Assembly (NCBI RefSeq): GCF_026745355.1
Contig: NC_079203.1
Coordinates: forward strand, 42,747,492-42,811,491
Source of the DNA: Beta vulgaris subsp. vulgaris
Taxonomy: Eukaryota > Streptophyta > Magnoliopsida > Caryophyllales > Amaranthaceae
Direction of reading: 5' to 3'
Length of the DNA: 64,000 nucleotides
Part shown: positions 24,948-37,474 of the stretch, one piece after another
How positions within the stretch are numbered: position 1 is the stretch's first letter
Layout of the letters: each line of letters opens with the position of its first letter
Notes under the pieces: model-generated
Database searches by the model: none
Told to the model about the DNA's origin: nothing
What the model saw: only the letters and a program-made list of their open reading frames with translations
Translations under genes and position numbers: made by a program

Positions 24948-27287
24948 TCACTTACGTATACACTGTTACACACATCATTATGTTATCATATTGCCATATT
25001 TGTTGTGTCCCTTAAGTTCTTAGGCTCACTTCAATAATGAATTATATGATTAGGGAGTACAAATCTACCATGACCAATGAATTATGCAAATGTCAGATAA
25101 GGTTTGCATGGTACGTTGCTAGAATTGAGGACAACAAACAATCATCCTTAGCTTGTTGTCCTTATTATAATTTTCTTTTGGTTTTCCTTTTTGTGTGTTC
25201 GTGTGTTTTCCACAATGATTGAACTTCTACATTTCCACGTTGACAGATTTAAAGAATTAATATGCATCACTGGATAAATTGTGGCTGTGTTTTCTAATGT
25301 GATCCAAATCTCTTGCTTCCATCAGAAATTTTTGTCTTAGCACATGGAAAATCACATTTTGAGGTCACTTTAGGAGACCATTCAGGATTATGAAACAACT
25401 TGATTTGATTGTCAATTTTTCATTTCACACCACTTGGTTTGTATATTAGTGCTCTAAAACATCCAGTATCAGCCAAAATTGTTCTTTTAAGCACTGATTG
25501 TTTTTATTTGGAAACAAATACTCTAACCCAAGATATCCTTTCAAATTAATACAGCTAATTTCTGTGAAATAAGTGGAAGTTAGCAGCACCACGCGATCCT
25601 AGCTCTAATCCTAAGTTCAACTACATAAAAACACTTATCCGTATGGAAGAATTTTTTCTGTGGAGAAAGTTAAAGATAATGCTGATAAATTAGCAGTTTC
25701 TTGTAGTCCTAATAAGATATAAATTGTCACATTAGAGTGTTTTTACAAGATTCTTTATATCCCATTCTTGTCTTTTAACAATATACTATCTTGGTTGGAC
25801 TGACTCAACTAATTATAATTAATATAGTATCATGAACTATTTACTGATCCTGACATGCATACTCGATACCCTCCAATAATCTTTGTGAATATATAGCGGA
25901 TAAGATTTGTTCCATCTAATCCATAAATTAGTTTTTGGCCAAGGTATACCCTATAACCCTAAAAGGATGTATTGCTTAGGGTTAACTATTGGCATTGTGT
26001 TACATGTAAAAGCCGTAATTTGGTGGTTGGATGATTACTTACATGTTGAGGAGTTAACAAGCCATAAATTTATCCACTTCAAAAGATGACATTTATGGCT
26101 AATTACTATGAATATACTCACATACTCTTTAGTCCTAATAATGCACAGATGTATTTAAAGCAATTTTTATTTTTCAAAATTAGTTATGGATTAATTTCTA
26201 AATTCAATTTATAATTGTGAAATTAATATTTATGGTATTTCAAAATGATATTTATGAAATTAGCAATTATAAATTGGAAAATTAAACTTTATAATTTACG
26301 AAATTAGTTTATATTATACGAAAAAAAACTATTAACTCCGTAAAAAGCACTCCCACAATCTTATCATCCGTAATGTTAAGGTTAGACGGCGGCCAATATA
26401 TTACTAAGTTAGACGCCAGTCAATACGTCAGATCATTTCATAATATTTTTGATGCAAAGATCATTTCATAATTTAATAATATTCATGATGCAACTCTTTA
26501 TTGCGAGAAATAATCACCTAATCCCACTCTAAAATCCATATAAAGAATCTTGGCATGTGTATAAACTTAAACTAGTTTTTCGAATGTAGAGCATAGGTTG
26601 ATAATATAACCCTTAAATTAATTTATAATATAATAAATTACTTTATTTTAACTCTTATTATTTATTTCGTTAAATATTTTTTTTTGACATAGCTTGATGA
26701 TATTGTTGAAGAAGATGGCCATAAAAGTTTTTTTCATAAATTCGAAACATTTTTTTTGCATAGAATGATAATATTGTTGAAGTAAATTGTCATATCTTTT
26801 CATTGATTATAAACCACCTTCTTGTATTATAAATTTTTATTTAGAAATTAGAATTTTTTTTAATACGATATCAAATTTAATATTAAAAACGTTAATTTAA
26901 GAATTTATAGAGTATAATTTAGCAAAATTATCTATAACTAATTTTGAAAAGTCAAAACTACTTTAAATATAAGTACACAATAGGAATATATCGTATTTGA
27001 CTTTTTCTTTTTATAGTATCTAGCCATAAATAACATATTGTTGACATGTATAATGCCTGGCTCACATTAAAGTATTATGGCTGTCTTTTTCTTAAGAAGG
27101 CCATTGTAAAATTTTTACTAACCATGTTAGCAAAAAAGAAAAAGTTTTTCATTCATGTTATATATGCATATAAAATATTGTAGCTTAGTTATTGAGTTTC
27201 ACTAAAAACTAATATATCATTTTTGTTTTAAAGAAAGAAGTAGTGAATAATGGATAGACCTTTGCCTTCAATAATTTGTAGATTGAA
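24948..27287. other. AT-rich intergenic DNA, nothing recognised
   Basis: About 2.3 kb without convincing genes, terminal repeats or RNA genes. Short frames near 25037 and 25907 have no recognisable similarity and no codon-use support. Confidence 0.6.
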
Positions 27288-27295
27288 ATTTTTGT

Positions 27296-28006
27296 TAGGG
27301 ATGGTAGTGGATCCAAGATTCAACCTAGACCATGTTGGACATGTCCCATTTTAAGCATATGAGTCCGGGTCAAAGTTTTTCAGACCCAATGGGTCTGGGT
27401 TCGTGTATGAGTATAATGTTGTTGGATCGAGTTTGGGTTTGGATGTGGGTCCAATGACGTCTGACCCACATTTAAGTTGTGGACCCATGCATATTTTTTT
27501 TTCAAAAAATGAAAATGTTGAAATTACAAAATGCATTTTATGTGCTCATAATAATAAGTATATATTCTCTACACAAATTAATGATAAAATGGAGGAGAAT
27601 TAGAAAATAATTTTTTTTGATATTATTGTTATATATAGTGAAGTATATGATTCTTATGTATGCATTTTTGATATTATGTATTTTTAATAATATTTCTGGT
27701 ATACTAAACTTTGAAATTGAAAATGCTTAAATAGTATATCCTTGAGTTATAATGTTATTAGTTCACGATTCACTAAGTATAGCATCGTGTTTTATAAGAA
27801 AGTTTGACGAAAACAACCTATATATTAAAGGAAAATGAGAATAAACAAAATCTTGAGGACCCGTTGATTCGAACCCAGGATCGCTAGGTACAATGAGTCT
27901 GGGTAAGGGTTTGAATTTTTAGACATAATGGGTCTATGACTACCTCAACAGTTTTGGGACTCGGTCTTGCCGGACTCGCCTTAGACCTGATTCATTGTCA
28001 TCCCTA
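27296..28006. mobile_element. hAT-type MITE
   Basis: Begins TAGGGATGGTAGTGG and ends CATTGTCATCCCTA. Flanks atttttgt (27288-27295) and attcttat (28007-28014) match at 6 of 8 positions, consistent with an old hAT duplication. The arms hold GGGTCTGGGT and GGACCC words. No coding capacity. Confidence 0.8.
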
Positions 28007-28014
28007 ATTCTTAT

Positions 28015-28356
28015 TCATACATTACCCGACTAGTTGTCACTTGTTAGCTAATTGTGTACTTACGTGTATTACAAACAGAAATTCTGATCTTCTAATCTTG
28101 CAGTTAAGTTTCTCTTTTACTTTCTTCTATATTGGCATCGAAAAGTTCGTGTGAATTCGTTAATAAGTTTTTTTTACAAGAGCTTTATTAATATGTTGCT
28201 CATTAATTAATTGGTTGGAGGTCCATATATTTTTGATTACAAGGTTATTTTGTGTTCAATCCTACTATAGAAATTTATTTTAAAGTAATAAGGTAAAAGT
28301 TTTTGCATGGAGGGTCATGTAGAGCATACCTGACATGTTGTATACGACATGACGCC
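28015..28356. other. AT-rich spacer, nothing recognised
   Basis: About 340 bp between an hAT MITE and a SINE, with no recognisable feature. Confidence 0.6.
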
Positions 28357-28372
28357 AATTAACACTTGAGAG

Positions 28373-28581
28373 AAAGGATGAGGAGCTAGCTCATGTGGTA
28401 GAGCATTCCTTTCTGATCTCTAAGGTCAGGGGGGAATCGATTCTTACCCCCAGCATTATGTTGGGGTATTTCCTTAGCATGCTTTGCATGCATTACCAGC
28501 CAATGTGCTGGTAGTTCCTACAAGACTAGTAGCCTTGTCGGGGTTAGCCCTCGGGCTGACTTAATTTCCCAATCAAAAAAA
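28373..28581 (+). mobile_element. tRNA-derived SINE with intact target duplication
   Basis: A 16-bp perfect duplication aattaacacttgagag (28357-28372 and 28582-28597) brackets the element. The head carries a box A-like TAGCTCATGTGGTAGAGC and a box B-like GGGAATCGATTC, as in a pol III tRNA promoter. The body includes GTCGGGGTTAGCCCTCGGGC, and the tail is an A-run. It is mobilised by LINE enzymes in trans (family knowledge). Confidence 0.93.
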
Positions 28582-28706
28582 AATTAACACTTGAGAGGGA
28601 CGAAAAATGGCTATAATTTTTTTTCATATATTTTAATGACATGTATTGATGCAACATGCAGAGGATCATGCTACGTTTGGACAATACTATATAATAATTA
28701 AAGAAG

Positions 28707-29199
28707 GAAAATTCTACATAGTATCCCCTAATTTTAGGTTTTCTCTATGATAGCACTTCTTAAATTATTTTATACTTGGTAGCCCCAAGTTTTAGGTTTT
28801 CTACATGAGAGAACTTATTAAGTGAATTTTGTTAAGTTTTCGTTAGTTTTAACATTTATTAGTTTGACATGCAAATCGAGACTTTTTTGACACCAAGAAC
28901 GAGTAATTCTGATCATTTTTTGACAATTGTGGCCTTTAGTCGAGCCTTCAAGGACAAAATTGCGCCCCTTTCATTGTAAAAAAAAATGATCAGAAATACT
29001 TGTTTTGGGTGTTGAAAAAGTCTTAATTTGGTTGCCAGACTAATAAATGTTATAACTAATGACAACTTAACGGGATTCACTTAAGAAGTGCTACCGTATA
29101 GAAAATCTAAAAGTTTGGGGCTACCAAGTATAAAAGAAATTTAGAAGTGATACCATGTAGAAAACCTAAAAGTTGGGGTCTACAATGTAGAATTTCCCT
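28707..29199. mobile_element. Mutator-like MITE with very long inverted repeats
   Basis: Inverted repeats of about 160 bp per arm start GAAAATTCTACATAG on the left and mirror at CTACAATGTAGAATTTCC on the right. Each arm holds the TACTTGGTAGCCCCAA segment. Flanks ttaaagaag (28698-28706) and ttaaaaaag (29200-29208) give a 9-bp duplication with one mismatch, as for Mutator-like elements. The whole transcript could fold as a hairpin. Confidence 0.85.
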
Positions 29200-29208
29200 T
29201 TAAAAAAG

Positions 29209-30940
29209 AAAAATAAAAACTTCTATATTTTTTTACTACCGTAATTAGATACCTTGTAGAAAATAATACTAAAAGGACAATCAACATTTTCCTCAGAAAA
29301 GAAAAAAGAAAAATGTAATACAAAACTATAATAATAGATATATTTTCAAATAAAACGATTGCCTCACTATATATGTTAAGAGATGTTTGGTTAAGGGACT
29401 TCAAGGAAGGGTAAGGAATATAAAGGTCTTGATTTCCTTTTTTGATGTTTGTTTGGTCATTTTAATCATTTTTTTACCCCTTTCTTTCCCCCAAACTCCT
29501 TTGCATCTCTTCCCCACCTCATAGGGTTTGACTTACCCTTTCTCTCCTATACTTCTATGGTCACCTTGACTAACTATTGACCACCACATTACCACCTGAA
29601 CCCACTATCCAACAGCTAGAATCACCACACCACCCTCACCACACTGCCACCCAACCCTACCACTTCAGCCACAAAATTCACCACACTGCCATGTAGTAGG
29701 TTAATCATCAGTATGTTTATCTTTTTTTTATTATGTGTGTGGTACATACTTCCTAAAAGTGTAGGCGTCACTGGTTTTGATAAGGCGTGGGGAATCATAA
29801 CAGTAGAAATTGTGGTCTTTTTGGAATATGTGTTGCGGGCAAAGGTGAATCAATAGGATTGTGCGCGTGGTCGAGGCGATGAACGTTTTTCATGGTTGGG
29901 ACGTGTGTTTTTCCGATTTCACAAACCAGAGGTGTGTTCAAGAGCTCTCTTTATTTAGCTCTCTTGTTAGTTTGTCATTGATCTTCATGGTCCTTTCCTT
30001 AACAATTTCAAATATGAAGGCGGCGCCTTAGTTGCATATGAGGGTTTTCAGCATGCCCACTCAAATGCATTTCTCCTATCTAATGGAGAAATCTGCAATA
30101 CTCGCGAGGGAGAGTACTGAGTCACAAAGGAACATGACTCATCACAAGAACATGAGTCCAGAATCCCGATCAATAGTGGTTTGTTGGGATTGCTCATGTG
30201 GCGAGATGCAACGCTTGCCGTTGGTTGTTCATTGTTCGAATCGTGAACGACACTCGCTTCTATTACCAGCAGCGATCACAGTTTTGACTGCGCCATGATA
30301 AGCATTGACTAGCGATGCCCTTTTTCACATGCGATTTTTTATCGGTGTTTTTTTATTTTTGTTTTCTATGGTTTGTAAGAGATCCTAAAAGTCTTTTAAG
30401 TTTGTTTGTTTACTTTAGATTTGGTTGTATTAGCATTAGGCTTTACTTCCTCTTTTAATTACTGTATGGTTTTTTGTTGTAAAAAAACACCTCCAATACC
30501 TTTTCCATCTGTCGTGCACACACGGCTTTGGGCTAGCTAAACTTACCTTCCCTAAGTACATCCACGTTCATATTAGAATTTGTGCAATCAAGAACCTATT
30601 GAGGAGTGCGATGATGAATACTACCGGTACTATATTGGTATAAAGACATTACGTTATTTACGCCCAACGAAGTGGAATAAAGATATAACATTTTTGGTGA
30701 AATGCATGATCAGGTTATGTATGAATCATTGGTAGGATTACAATAGTTGTTAACCCAGGACTTGGATCAGAGAAACTAATAAAAACTTATTACATGATAT
30801 TAAAATTCACCATTTAGAATAGATTATTTACTCCAATCTATAAATTACTCAAAATTTGTGTATTCTTTACAAATTATAATTTTTGAAGATTAGACAGTAC
30901 ACACACTAACTTTTTTTCACGAGTTATAACTTCTAAAACC
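29209..30940. other. Unassigned 1.7 kb
   Basis: CA-rich sequence at 29460-29700. An 88-codon open frame at 30032-30298 shows no family I recognise. A T-rich stretch ending in TTTTGTTGTAAAAAAAC near 30490 resembles a LINE 3' end but has no supporting duplication. Confidence 0.4.
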
Positions 30941-31273
30941 CGTTTGGTAGTCGTTAATAAATTGCGGTAATAATGGTTATGAATTTTAAGTGTAATTTTA
31001 TTAGGGAAGCACCCTTAAAATTTCCACGGGGAGGCATTATTTCTCCATGGGCAAGCAATCTCACCCCTAAACTTGTGTTTTTGTCTACAAGGGGAAGCAA
31101 TTTTCATTACCACTCATTACCACCTACAAGGTGTATTGGATGGGAATGAAAATTCAAGAAAAAAGTAGACATTTTAGGATAAATTAGCATTACCATGGGA
31201 ATGAACAATTATATTCTTCACAACAAATTAATTTACACACAAATTCATTTCCATTACCATAATTTATAACCAA

Positions 31274-31748
31274 TGTTATAACAGACGTGAGAAAGAAACA
31301 AATAATCGAATATAAAAACAATAAAATAGATAACAGATTTACATGGTTCACCAATTTGGCTACGTCCACGGACAGAGAGAGATAATATTTTATTATGTGA
31401 GGAAAACCAGATTATAGAGAGAACTAGACTAAATTCGTAGTCTAAAACAATTAGATAAATTAACCTATTTATACCCCGCGTCAAAAACGCGTCTACCGCA
31501 TAAACCGGGCACTCGTCTGGTCGGGTCGGGCGACATCCGCCCGTTCGGGCGGTATTTTACCAAATCCAGACTTGTTACGGGCCCGATCGGGCTCACTCGC
31601 CCGGTCGTAATTCGGTGATTACGCCCGATGACATCGGGCGACCTCCAAAAGACAGTTGCTGACAAATCTTCCCGAGCCCGATCGGGCGGTACTCCTAAAC
31701 AGTTTTTTGACGAATTTCGTCGAGAACATTCAAGGCATTAATCTTACA
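31274..31748 (-). repeat. Copia 3' LTR (element sense)
   Basis: 475 bp, TGTTATAACAG to AATCTTACA, directly next to the polypurine tract. It contains CCCGATCGGGC-type words. It is 30 bp longer than its partner LTR. Confidence 0.92.
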
Positions 31749-31760
31749 AATCTCCACCTT
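31749..31760 (-). other. Copia polypurine tract
   Basis: Minus-strand AAGGTGGAGATT abuts the LTR and fits the plus-strand primer of plant Copia elements. Confidence 0.8.
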
Positions 31761-32187
31761 GACTTGAATCCTCTCAAAATAAACTAGAAAACAGATGCAT
31801 TGATCACACAACGTCTAGAATCTCCCTACAAACAGATTTGTCCCAAAAGACAACCAGACTAGATTAGTCCCTAAGGACCCCAGATTTTCCCTAAGAGGAC
31901 AATTAACAATCACGAACATTGAGTAAGTTCAAACAATGTTGAAACTTACTCTGCGGAACCGGCTTGGTGAACATATCAGCAGGATTATCAACAATTCATA
32001 CCTTATTCACCTTAATTCTTGTCTCACTCCTCAGGAAATGATATCTCACATTAATATGCTTAGTCCTTTCATGATGGACTGGATCCTTGGCTAAGCTTAT
32101 TGCACTCAATCTGTCACAATATATAATAGCCTGATCGTGATGTAAACCAAGATCACCGACTAGCCCTTTTAACCATATAACCCTTCT

Positions 32188-34865
32188 TTAACAGCTTTTG
32201 TCAACGCCATGCATGTACTCTATTTCAGTAGTAGACAAAGTAACTGTAGCATGTAAAGTTGCCTTCCTACTAACAACAGAACCACCAAGAGTAAATACAT
32301 AACCAGTCATGGACCTCATACTGTCAGCATAATCAGAATCAGAATAACTAGTGACTAAACACTGAGTATCATTCCCATAAATAAGACCAATATCAGTCGT
32401 ACCTCTAAGGTAACGAAAAATCCTCTTGACCGCCTGCAAGTGCTCCTTACTAGGGTCACCCATGAACCTACTAACGATACTAACTGCATATGCAAGATCC
32501 GGCCTAGTGCAAATCATAACATACATCAAGCTCCCTACTTTACTAGCATAAGGAACCCGACTCATGTACTCCTTATCCTCAACAGTCTTGGGTGCAAAAG
32601 CAACAAACAAATGATTATTGGACGTACTTGGAGTATCTATAGGCTTAGTTGTTGTCATGCCAAACCTTGACAAAATCTTATGAATATAGCCTTTTTGGTG
32701 ACTTGGTCTTTATACCCTTCAACCTCTAAATATCAGACTTGGTCTTTATAGCTATGAGCATCTCATCTACATACAAGAATAGATAAATCAATGACCCATT
32801 ATTTAGCTTGTTGTGATACACACAACAATCATACAAACTCCTGTTGTAGTCTAACTCAATCATATAGCTGTCAAACTGTTTATACCACTGCCTAGGAGAC
32901 TACTTTAGTCCATACAAAGACTTCTTCAATCTGCAAACATAGTCTTCTTTTTCAGGAACTTGAACCCATTTGGTTGGGTCATATAAATCTCCTCTTCCAA
33001 CTCCCCATGCAGGAAAGTTGTTTTCACATCTAGTTGCTCAAGTTAAAGGTCCTGATGTGCAACTATTGCTAGTAGCACCCTGATGGAAGTATGTCTGACT
33101 ACTGGTGAGAAAATCTCATTACAATCAACTCCTTCCCTTTGTGTGAACCCTTTTGCAACAACCCGAGCTTTATACATGACCCCCTCAGAAGGTGAAGTCC
33201 TTTCCTTCTTCTTGAAAACCCATTTGCACGTGACAATCTTTCTCTCCTTAGGATGTTTGACTAGCTTCTAAGTTTGATTCTTATCTAGAGAGTCCATCTC
33301 ATCTCCCATTGCAGCAAGCCATTGAGTAGACTCGCTACCAGGGTTAGCTTCTTTATAAGCAGATGGCTCATGATTTTCCACCTCCACCTCCTCATCAACC
33401 TACAGTGCATAAGAAACCATGTCCTCAAAATCATACCTCTTTAGAGGTCCTACACTAACTCTTCTAGCTCTATCAAGTGCTATGCTTGGTTGATGTATTC
33501 CAGATGTGGTTGATTGATGACTAGAAGATTCAGTAGCACCATGTTGATCTTCTCCGCCTTGGTTTTGTGATTCACTCTCATCGTGAGTGACTTGCACCTC
33601 CACCTGTTTATCAACATCACTACTAACAGACACCACAGTAGACTTCACATGAGAGTTAAACATAGAATTTTCATCAAATATTACACTCCTACTGAGTATA
33701 ACACGACTCTCAAAAGGTGACCAGATTCTATAGCTCTTAACTCCACTCCCAAAACCCACAAATACACCCTTCTTAGCTCTAGGTTCTAATTTACCCTCAT
33801 TTACATGATAATAATCCGTTGAACAAAAAACTCTCAACAAAGAATAATCTGAGGTCCACGATTGACCAGATAGCAAGTTGTACTTACAGCTTCTGCCTAA
33901 AATCTTCTAGCTAACCCAGCATTTGAAAGCATGCACCTCGCTCTCTCCAACAATGTCTGTTTCATGCATTCTGCTACTCCATTTTATTGTGGTGTACTCC
34001 TAACAATATGATGGCGAGCAATCCCTTCATCCTTGCATAACTCATTAAACTCAGACCAACAGTACTCCAGACCATTATCAGTACGTAGCCTTTTGATCTT
34101 CCTTTCAGCTTGATTTTTCACTAAGGCCTTCCACTGCTTGAAATTCTTGAAAACATCACTTTTATGCTTCATCATAATTACCCAAGTCATTCTTGAATAA
34201 TTATCAATCATCGACACAAAATACTTGTGACCTCCAATAGAGTTAACTCGGGAAGGATCCCAACAGTCAGAATGGATATAATCAAGAGTACCTTTTGTTG
34301 TATGAATTGCCTTTGGGAACTTGTTGCGATGAAGCTTTCCAAACACGCAATGTTCACAAAACTCTAGATCCTACACCTTGTGCACACATAGAAGATCCCT
34401 CTTCGACAGAATTTGCCTCCCCCTTTCACCCATGTGTCCAAGTCTCATATGCCACATCTTGGTCATATCCTCCTAGTGAATCTTAGATGATGCAACAACA
34501 GCAGAACCTGTCACAGTAGATACTTGAAGAAAATATAAGGTACCATTTTCAATACCTTTCATAACCACCTTCGAACCTTTGTAGACACTCATAACTCCAT
34601 CTTCACCTTGAAAACTGAAACCCTTGATATCAAGAAGATTTAAAGATATCAGATTCTTTGTCATCAGTGGAACATGCCTAACTTCGTTCAAGGTGCAGAA
34701 TGTACCATCATAAGTCCTCAACCTGATGGAGCCTATTCCAACCAATTTCCAGGCAACACTATTGGCCATAGAAACATTGCCCCCGTTATCTGCTCATAAG
34801 TTAAAAACCACTCCCTGCATGGACTAATATGATACGCTGCCTCAGAATCAAGAACCCACACATCC
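32188..34865 (-). pseudogene. Copia pol: protease, integrase, RT, RNase H, broken
   Basis: Read on the minus strand in order. Protease begins WVLDSEAAYHIS near 34860, where the usual DSGA box has become DSEA. Gag-pre-integrase is near 34500-34760. The integrase core follows with HSDCW, LRTDNGLEY and then a stop within TPQ-NGVAE (33984-34346 and just below). The integrase tail has GVFVGFGSGVKSYR. RT includes KARVVAKGFTQREGVD and [11 protein letters not shown] (33050-33170), and its catalytic YVDD reads YVDE near 32762-32773. RNase H is the best preserved part, with RPDLAYAVSIVSRFM and SDSDYAD (32188-32673). Several stops and frame changes separate the domains. Confidence 0.92.
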
Positions 34866-35702
34866 CTACAATGTGACTGGTTATTGGCAACTAGAGCCAA
34901 ATCTTCCTCATAGTTACCTTCAGTTTCCACCAAAGCAGCAGAACCTTCATTCTTGTCATGCTTCTTCTTCTTCTTAGGACATTCATTTTTCCAATGCCCC
35001 TTTTCCTTATAGTAATTACAGACATCAGTAGTTTTAGGATCCTTAGAATTCGAATTTTTATGGTTTGATTTCTTTTCACCAGATTTTCTTTGTCCCTTAC
35101 CCCCATTAACAACTAATCTCGATGCTTGATTTTCTGTACTATAACCAGATGCCTGATGACGGACCTCTCTAGTATGAAGAGCAGATCTTACTTCTTCTAA
35201 TGACAGACTATCCTTCCCAACAATGAAAGAATCCACAAAATTCTCATGTGATAAAGCCAAAGATACTAACAGTATTAAAACAGCATCCTCATCATCTACT
35301 TTAACATCAATATTACAAAGATCTAGTAAGATAGTATTCAATTTATGTAGACGATCCCTCAGAGACGTACCTTCATGCATACGCAGGCTGAACAGACGTT
35401 GCTTTAAAAGCAACCTGTTGGTTAGAGATGCGTCATGGTGTATAGACTCTCTAACTTCAACCACAGACCAACAACAGTTTCCTGCTCCGCAATTTCAGTA
35501 ATTATGTCGTCAGAAAGACATAAATTGTTGAATGCGCCTTTTCCTCCAGAATTTCCAACTCAGCAGTGACCGAAGCCATCGACCTGTTTGCCAACGGTGC
35601 CCATAACCCATGTTGCTTCAGTAAAGCCCGCATCTTGATTTGCCACAGACTAAAATTATTTCTTCTAGTGAATTTATCAATTTTCACATTCATCCCAGAC
35701 AT
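34866..35702 (-). pseudogene. Copia gag, broken
   Basis: The likely start is the minus-strand ATG at 35702, reading MSGMNVKIDKFTRRNNFSLW, the usual Copia gag opening. A frame change near 35480 separates it from the longer part with LLLKQRLFSLRMHEG and SLALSHENF. The nucleocapsid knuckle reads CNYYKEKGHWKNEC, so the second Cys of the CCHC set is Tyr. A poly-Lys stretch follows, then the protease. Confidence 0.9.
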
Positions 35703-35727
35703 CTTTCTCACACAGATCGAACACAAA

Positions 35728-35740
35728 GCTCTTGATACCA
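35728..35740 (-). other. Copia primer-binding site (tRNA-iMet)
   Basis: Minus-strand TGGTATCAAGAGC, a one-base variant of the common TGGTATCAGAGC, lies three bases inside the upstream LTR. Confidence 0.9.
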
Positions 35741-35743
35741 ATT

Positions 35744-36188
35744 TGTTATAACGGACATGAGAAAGAAACAAATCGTCGAATGTAAAAATAATAAAACCGA
35801 CAACATATTTACGTGGTTCACCAATTTGGCTACGTCCACGGGCCGAGAGAGAATATTTTATTATGTGAGGAAAACCAGATTACATAGAGAATTAGACTAA
35901 ATTCGTAGTCTAAAACAATTAGGTTAAATAACCTATTTATACTCAGCGTCAAAAACGCGTCTACCGCATAAACCGTGCACCCGATCAGGTCGGACGGTAT
36001 TTTACCAAACCCAGACTTGTTACGTGCCCGGTCGGGCGCACTCGCCCGGTCGTACTTCGGTGATTACGCCCGATCGAGCAACCTCCAAAAGACAGCTGCA
36101 GACAAATTGTCTCGGGTCCGATCGGGCAGTACTCCAAAATAGTGTTTTGACGCATTTCATCAAGCACATTCAAGAAATTAATCTTACA
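35744..36188 (-). repeat. Copia 5' LTR (element sense)
   Basis: 445 bp, TGTTATAACGG to AATCTTACA. It differs from the other LTR by scattered substitutions and small deletions, so the insertion is not recent. Confidence 0.92.
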
Positions 36189-36203
36189 ACTAACTACCAA
36201 AAC

Positions 36204-36516
36204 CTGCCGCTAGGATTATGTTATTATTTTTTGTTTAATCAAATAAATCAATCATTATTATTACATAGAGTGATAGAACCGAAAATTTGTAGTAAATTGC
36301 TCGTACATATCATTCACCAGTATCTACATTATTATAACATGCACATACAGTCAATTATTGAAGCGTAGACCTATTATAGATTGCGAAACTTGTACTTAGC
36401 GTCGCGGTAATTATCATCGTACTGTAAAAACTCGAAACAGAAAAGAATCTTATAGTTGTATCCCCTTGAATCCTAAAAATTTGGTTCGACAATTCATTAG
36501 TTTCACAACAATATTA
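36204..36516. other. AT-rich spacer, nothing recognised
   Basis: About 310 bp between the split MITE and a short Helitron, with no recognisable feature. Confidence 0.55.
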
Positions 36517-36779
36517 TCTATACAAATATATTAAAAGGCGTGCGGAAACAAGAAACTGTGCCACGTGGCGCTATCTTAGGGAGTTTTAGTTCATGTAATC
36601 CATTTACAATAAAAAATTAAGAAATTGCATAGTATAGGGTTTTGATCCCGAAACCTCAAGTACATATACTAAAGTCTTAACCACTAGACTAAGTTGTATT
36701 TAGTGTTACTATTATAAAGTATTATATTAATAAATGACTATTTTTCGTACCCGGCGCATAGCCCGGGCCTAACAACTCG
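36517..36779 (+). mobile_element. Short non-autonomous Helitron, copy 1
   Basis: Begins TCTATACAAATATATTAAAA after an A and ends AACAACTCG before a T. A GC-rich hairpin (CCCGGCGCATAGCCCGGG) lies about 10 bp from the end. The terminal CTRR reads CTCG here and CTGG in the second copy at 39345. The interior, read on the minus strand at 36641-36700, resembles a tRNA (AGTCTAGTGGTTAAG then GGTTTCGGGATCAAA). Confidence 0.85.
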
Positions 36780-37474
36780 TTATAGAATTATAGATTGTCA
36801 ATTTACGATCCTATTTCTAAGATAGGTAAATGTATCAATCTTTAGTTTTTTTCCCTTCTCTATTAAGTCTTAACTTTGTAGAAAATTTATCGTGGATCTA
36901 TTGATAATGATCTAAAGTAAGGTAAAGATTATTTAATTTACCCAATATAATTGGCTTTGAAACAAATTTCCAGAAATTATTTGAAGGGATCATACATATT
37001 ATGGCTGAAAGAACATATTCATAGTAGAGTTGTACGAGAAAGTTATGAATCAGCTCAATGAGCTTTAAATGATAATATCTGATCAATTTTCTATCACAAA
37101 TTTTTTTGTTATATACTTCTTGTTTGTCATTAAGCTATTGTTCGTTTGCATAAGTGAGGTGGAATTGAAAGAGAAGGGTTGTGATTTAGGTAAACGAGAG
37201 CTAGGGGACCAAAAATGGGTTGTCAATGTCTTTCATGCCTGTACCAGATGGCTCTTGGCCATTCTACTGAACAACAGCTTAACCTTCGTGTCAAAACTCT
37301 AATTCTGTAAATTTTTCTAACATTTTCCACTGAAACTTCTGAGCTTTAGCATCGGTGCTGCAAAAAGCTTTTCAATATGATATTTAAACTAACATGAAAA
37401 AGTATAATTATATTGCCCTTTATTTTGATTTCATAGGTGCATTGAGTGTTTAACTTTACAAGAGAAATTTGTTA
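36780..37474. other. AT-rich intergenic DNA, nothing recognised
   Basis: About 700 bp without supported features. A 77-codon frame at 37069-37302 shows no similarity I recognise. Confidence 0.55.

Larger units (their letters stand above)
31274..36188 (-). mobile_element. Copia-type LTR retrotransposon, full structure, decayed
   Basis: Two LTRs (31274-31748 and 35744-36188, both TGTTATAAC...TTACA), a tRNA-iMet primer site inside the upstream LTR, a purine tract at the other, and gag-protease-integrase-RT-RNase H order on the minus strand mark a Copia element. Host duplication is accaa (31269-31273) and actaa (36189-36193), one mismatch. Frames are broken repeatedly, so it is non-autonomous today. 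Length is 4.9 kb, normal for Copia. Confidence 0.95.
30941..36203. mobile_element. MITE split by a Copia insertion
   Basis: The left part, 30941-31273, begins CGTTTGGTAGTCGTTAATAA and matches the intron-1 MITE at 6531-6867 along its length. The missing right tip (AACTACCAAAAC) reappears at 36192-36203 beyond the Copia element. Joining the parts recreates the intron-1 copy's ATAACCAACTACCAAAC end. Confidence 0.85.

Noticed and set aside
28380..28455. tRNA gene candidate
   Set aside because: Boxes A and B are present but the stems do not fold as a tRNA, and a 16-bp target duplication with an A-tail shows it is a SINE.
30032..30298. 88-codon open frame as a gene
   Set aside because: No domain, splice context or repetition; a chance frame cannot be excluded.
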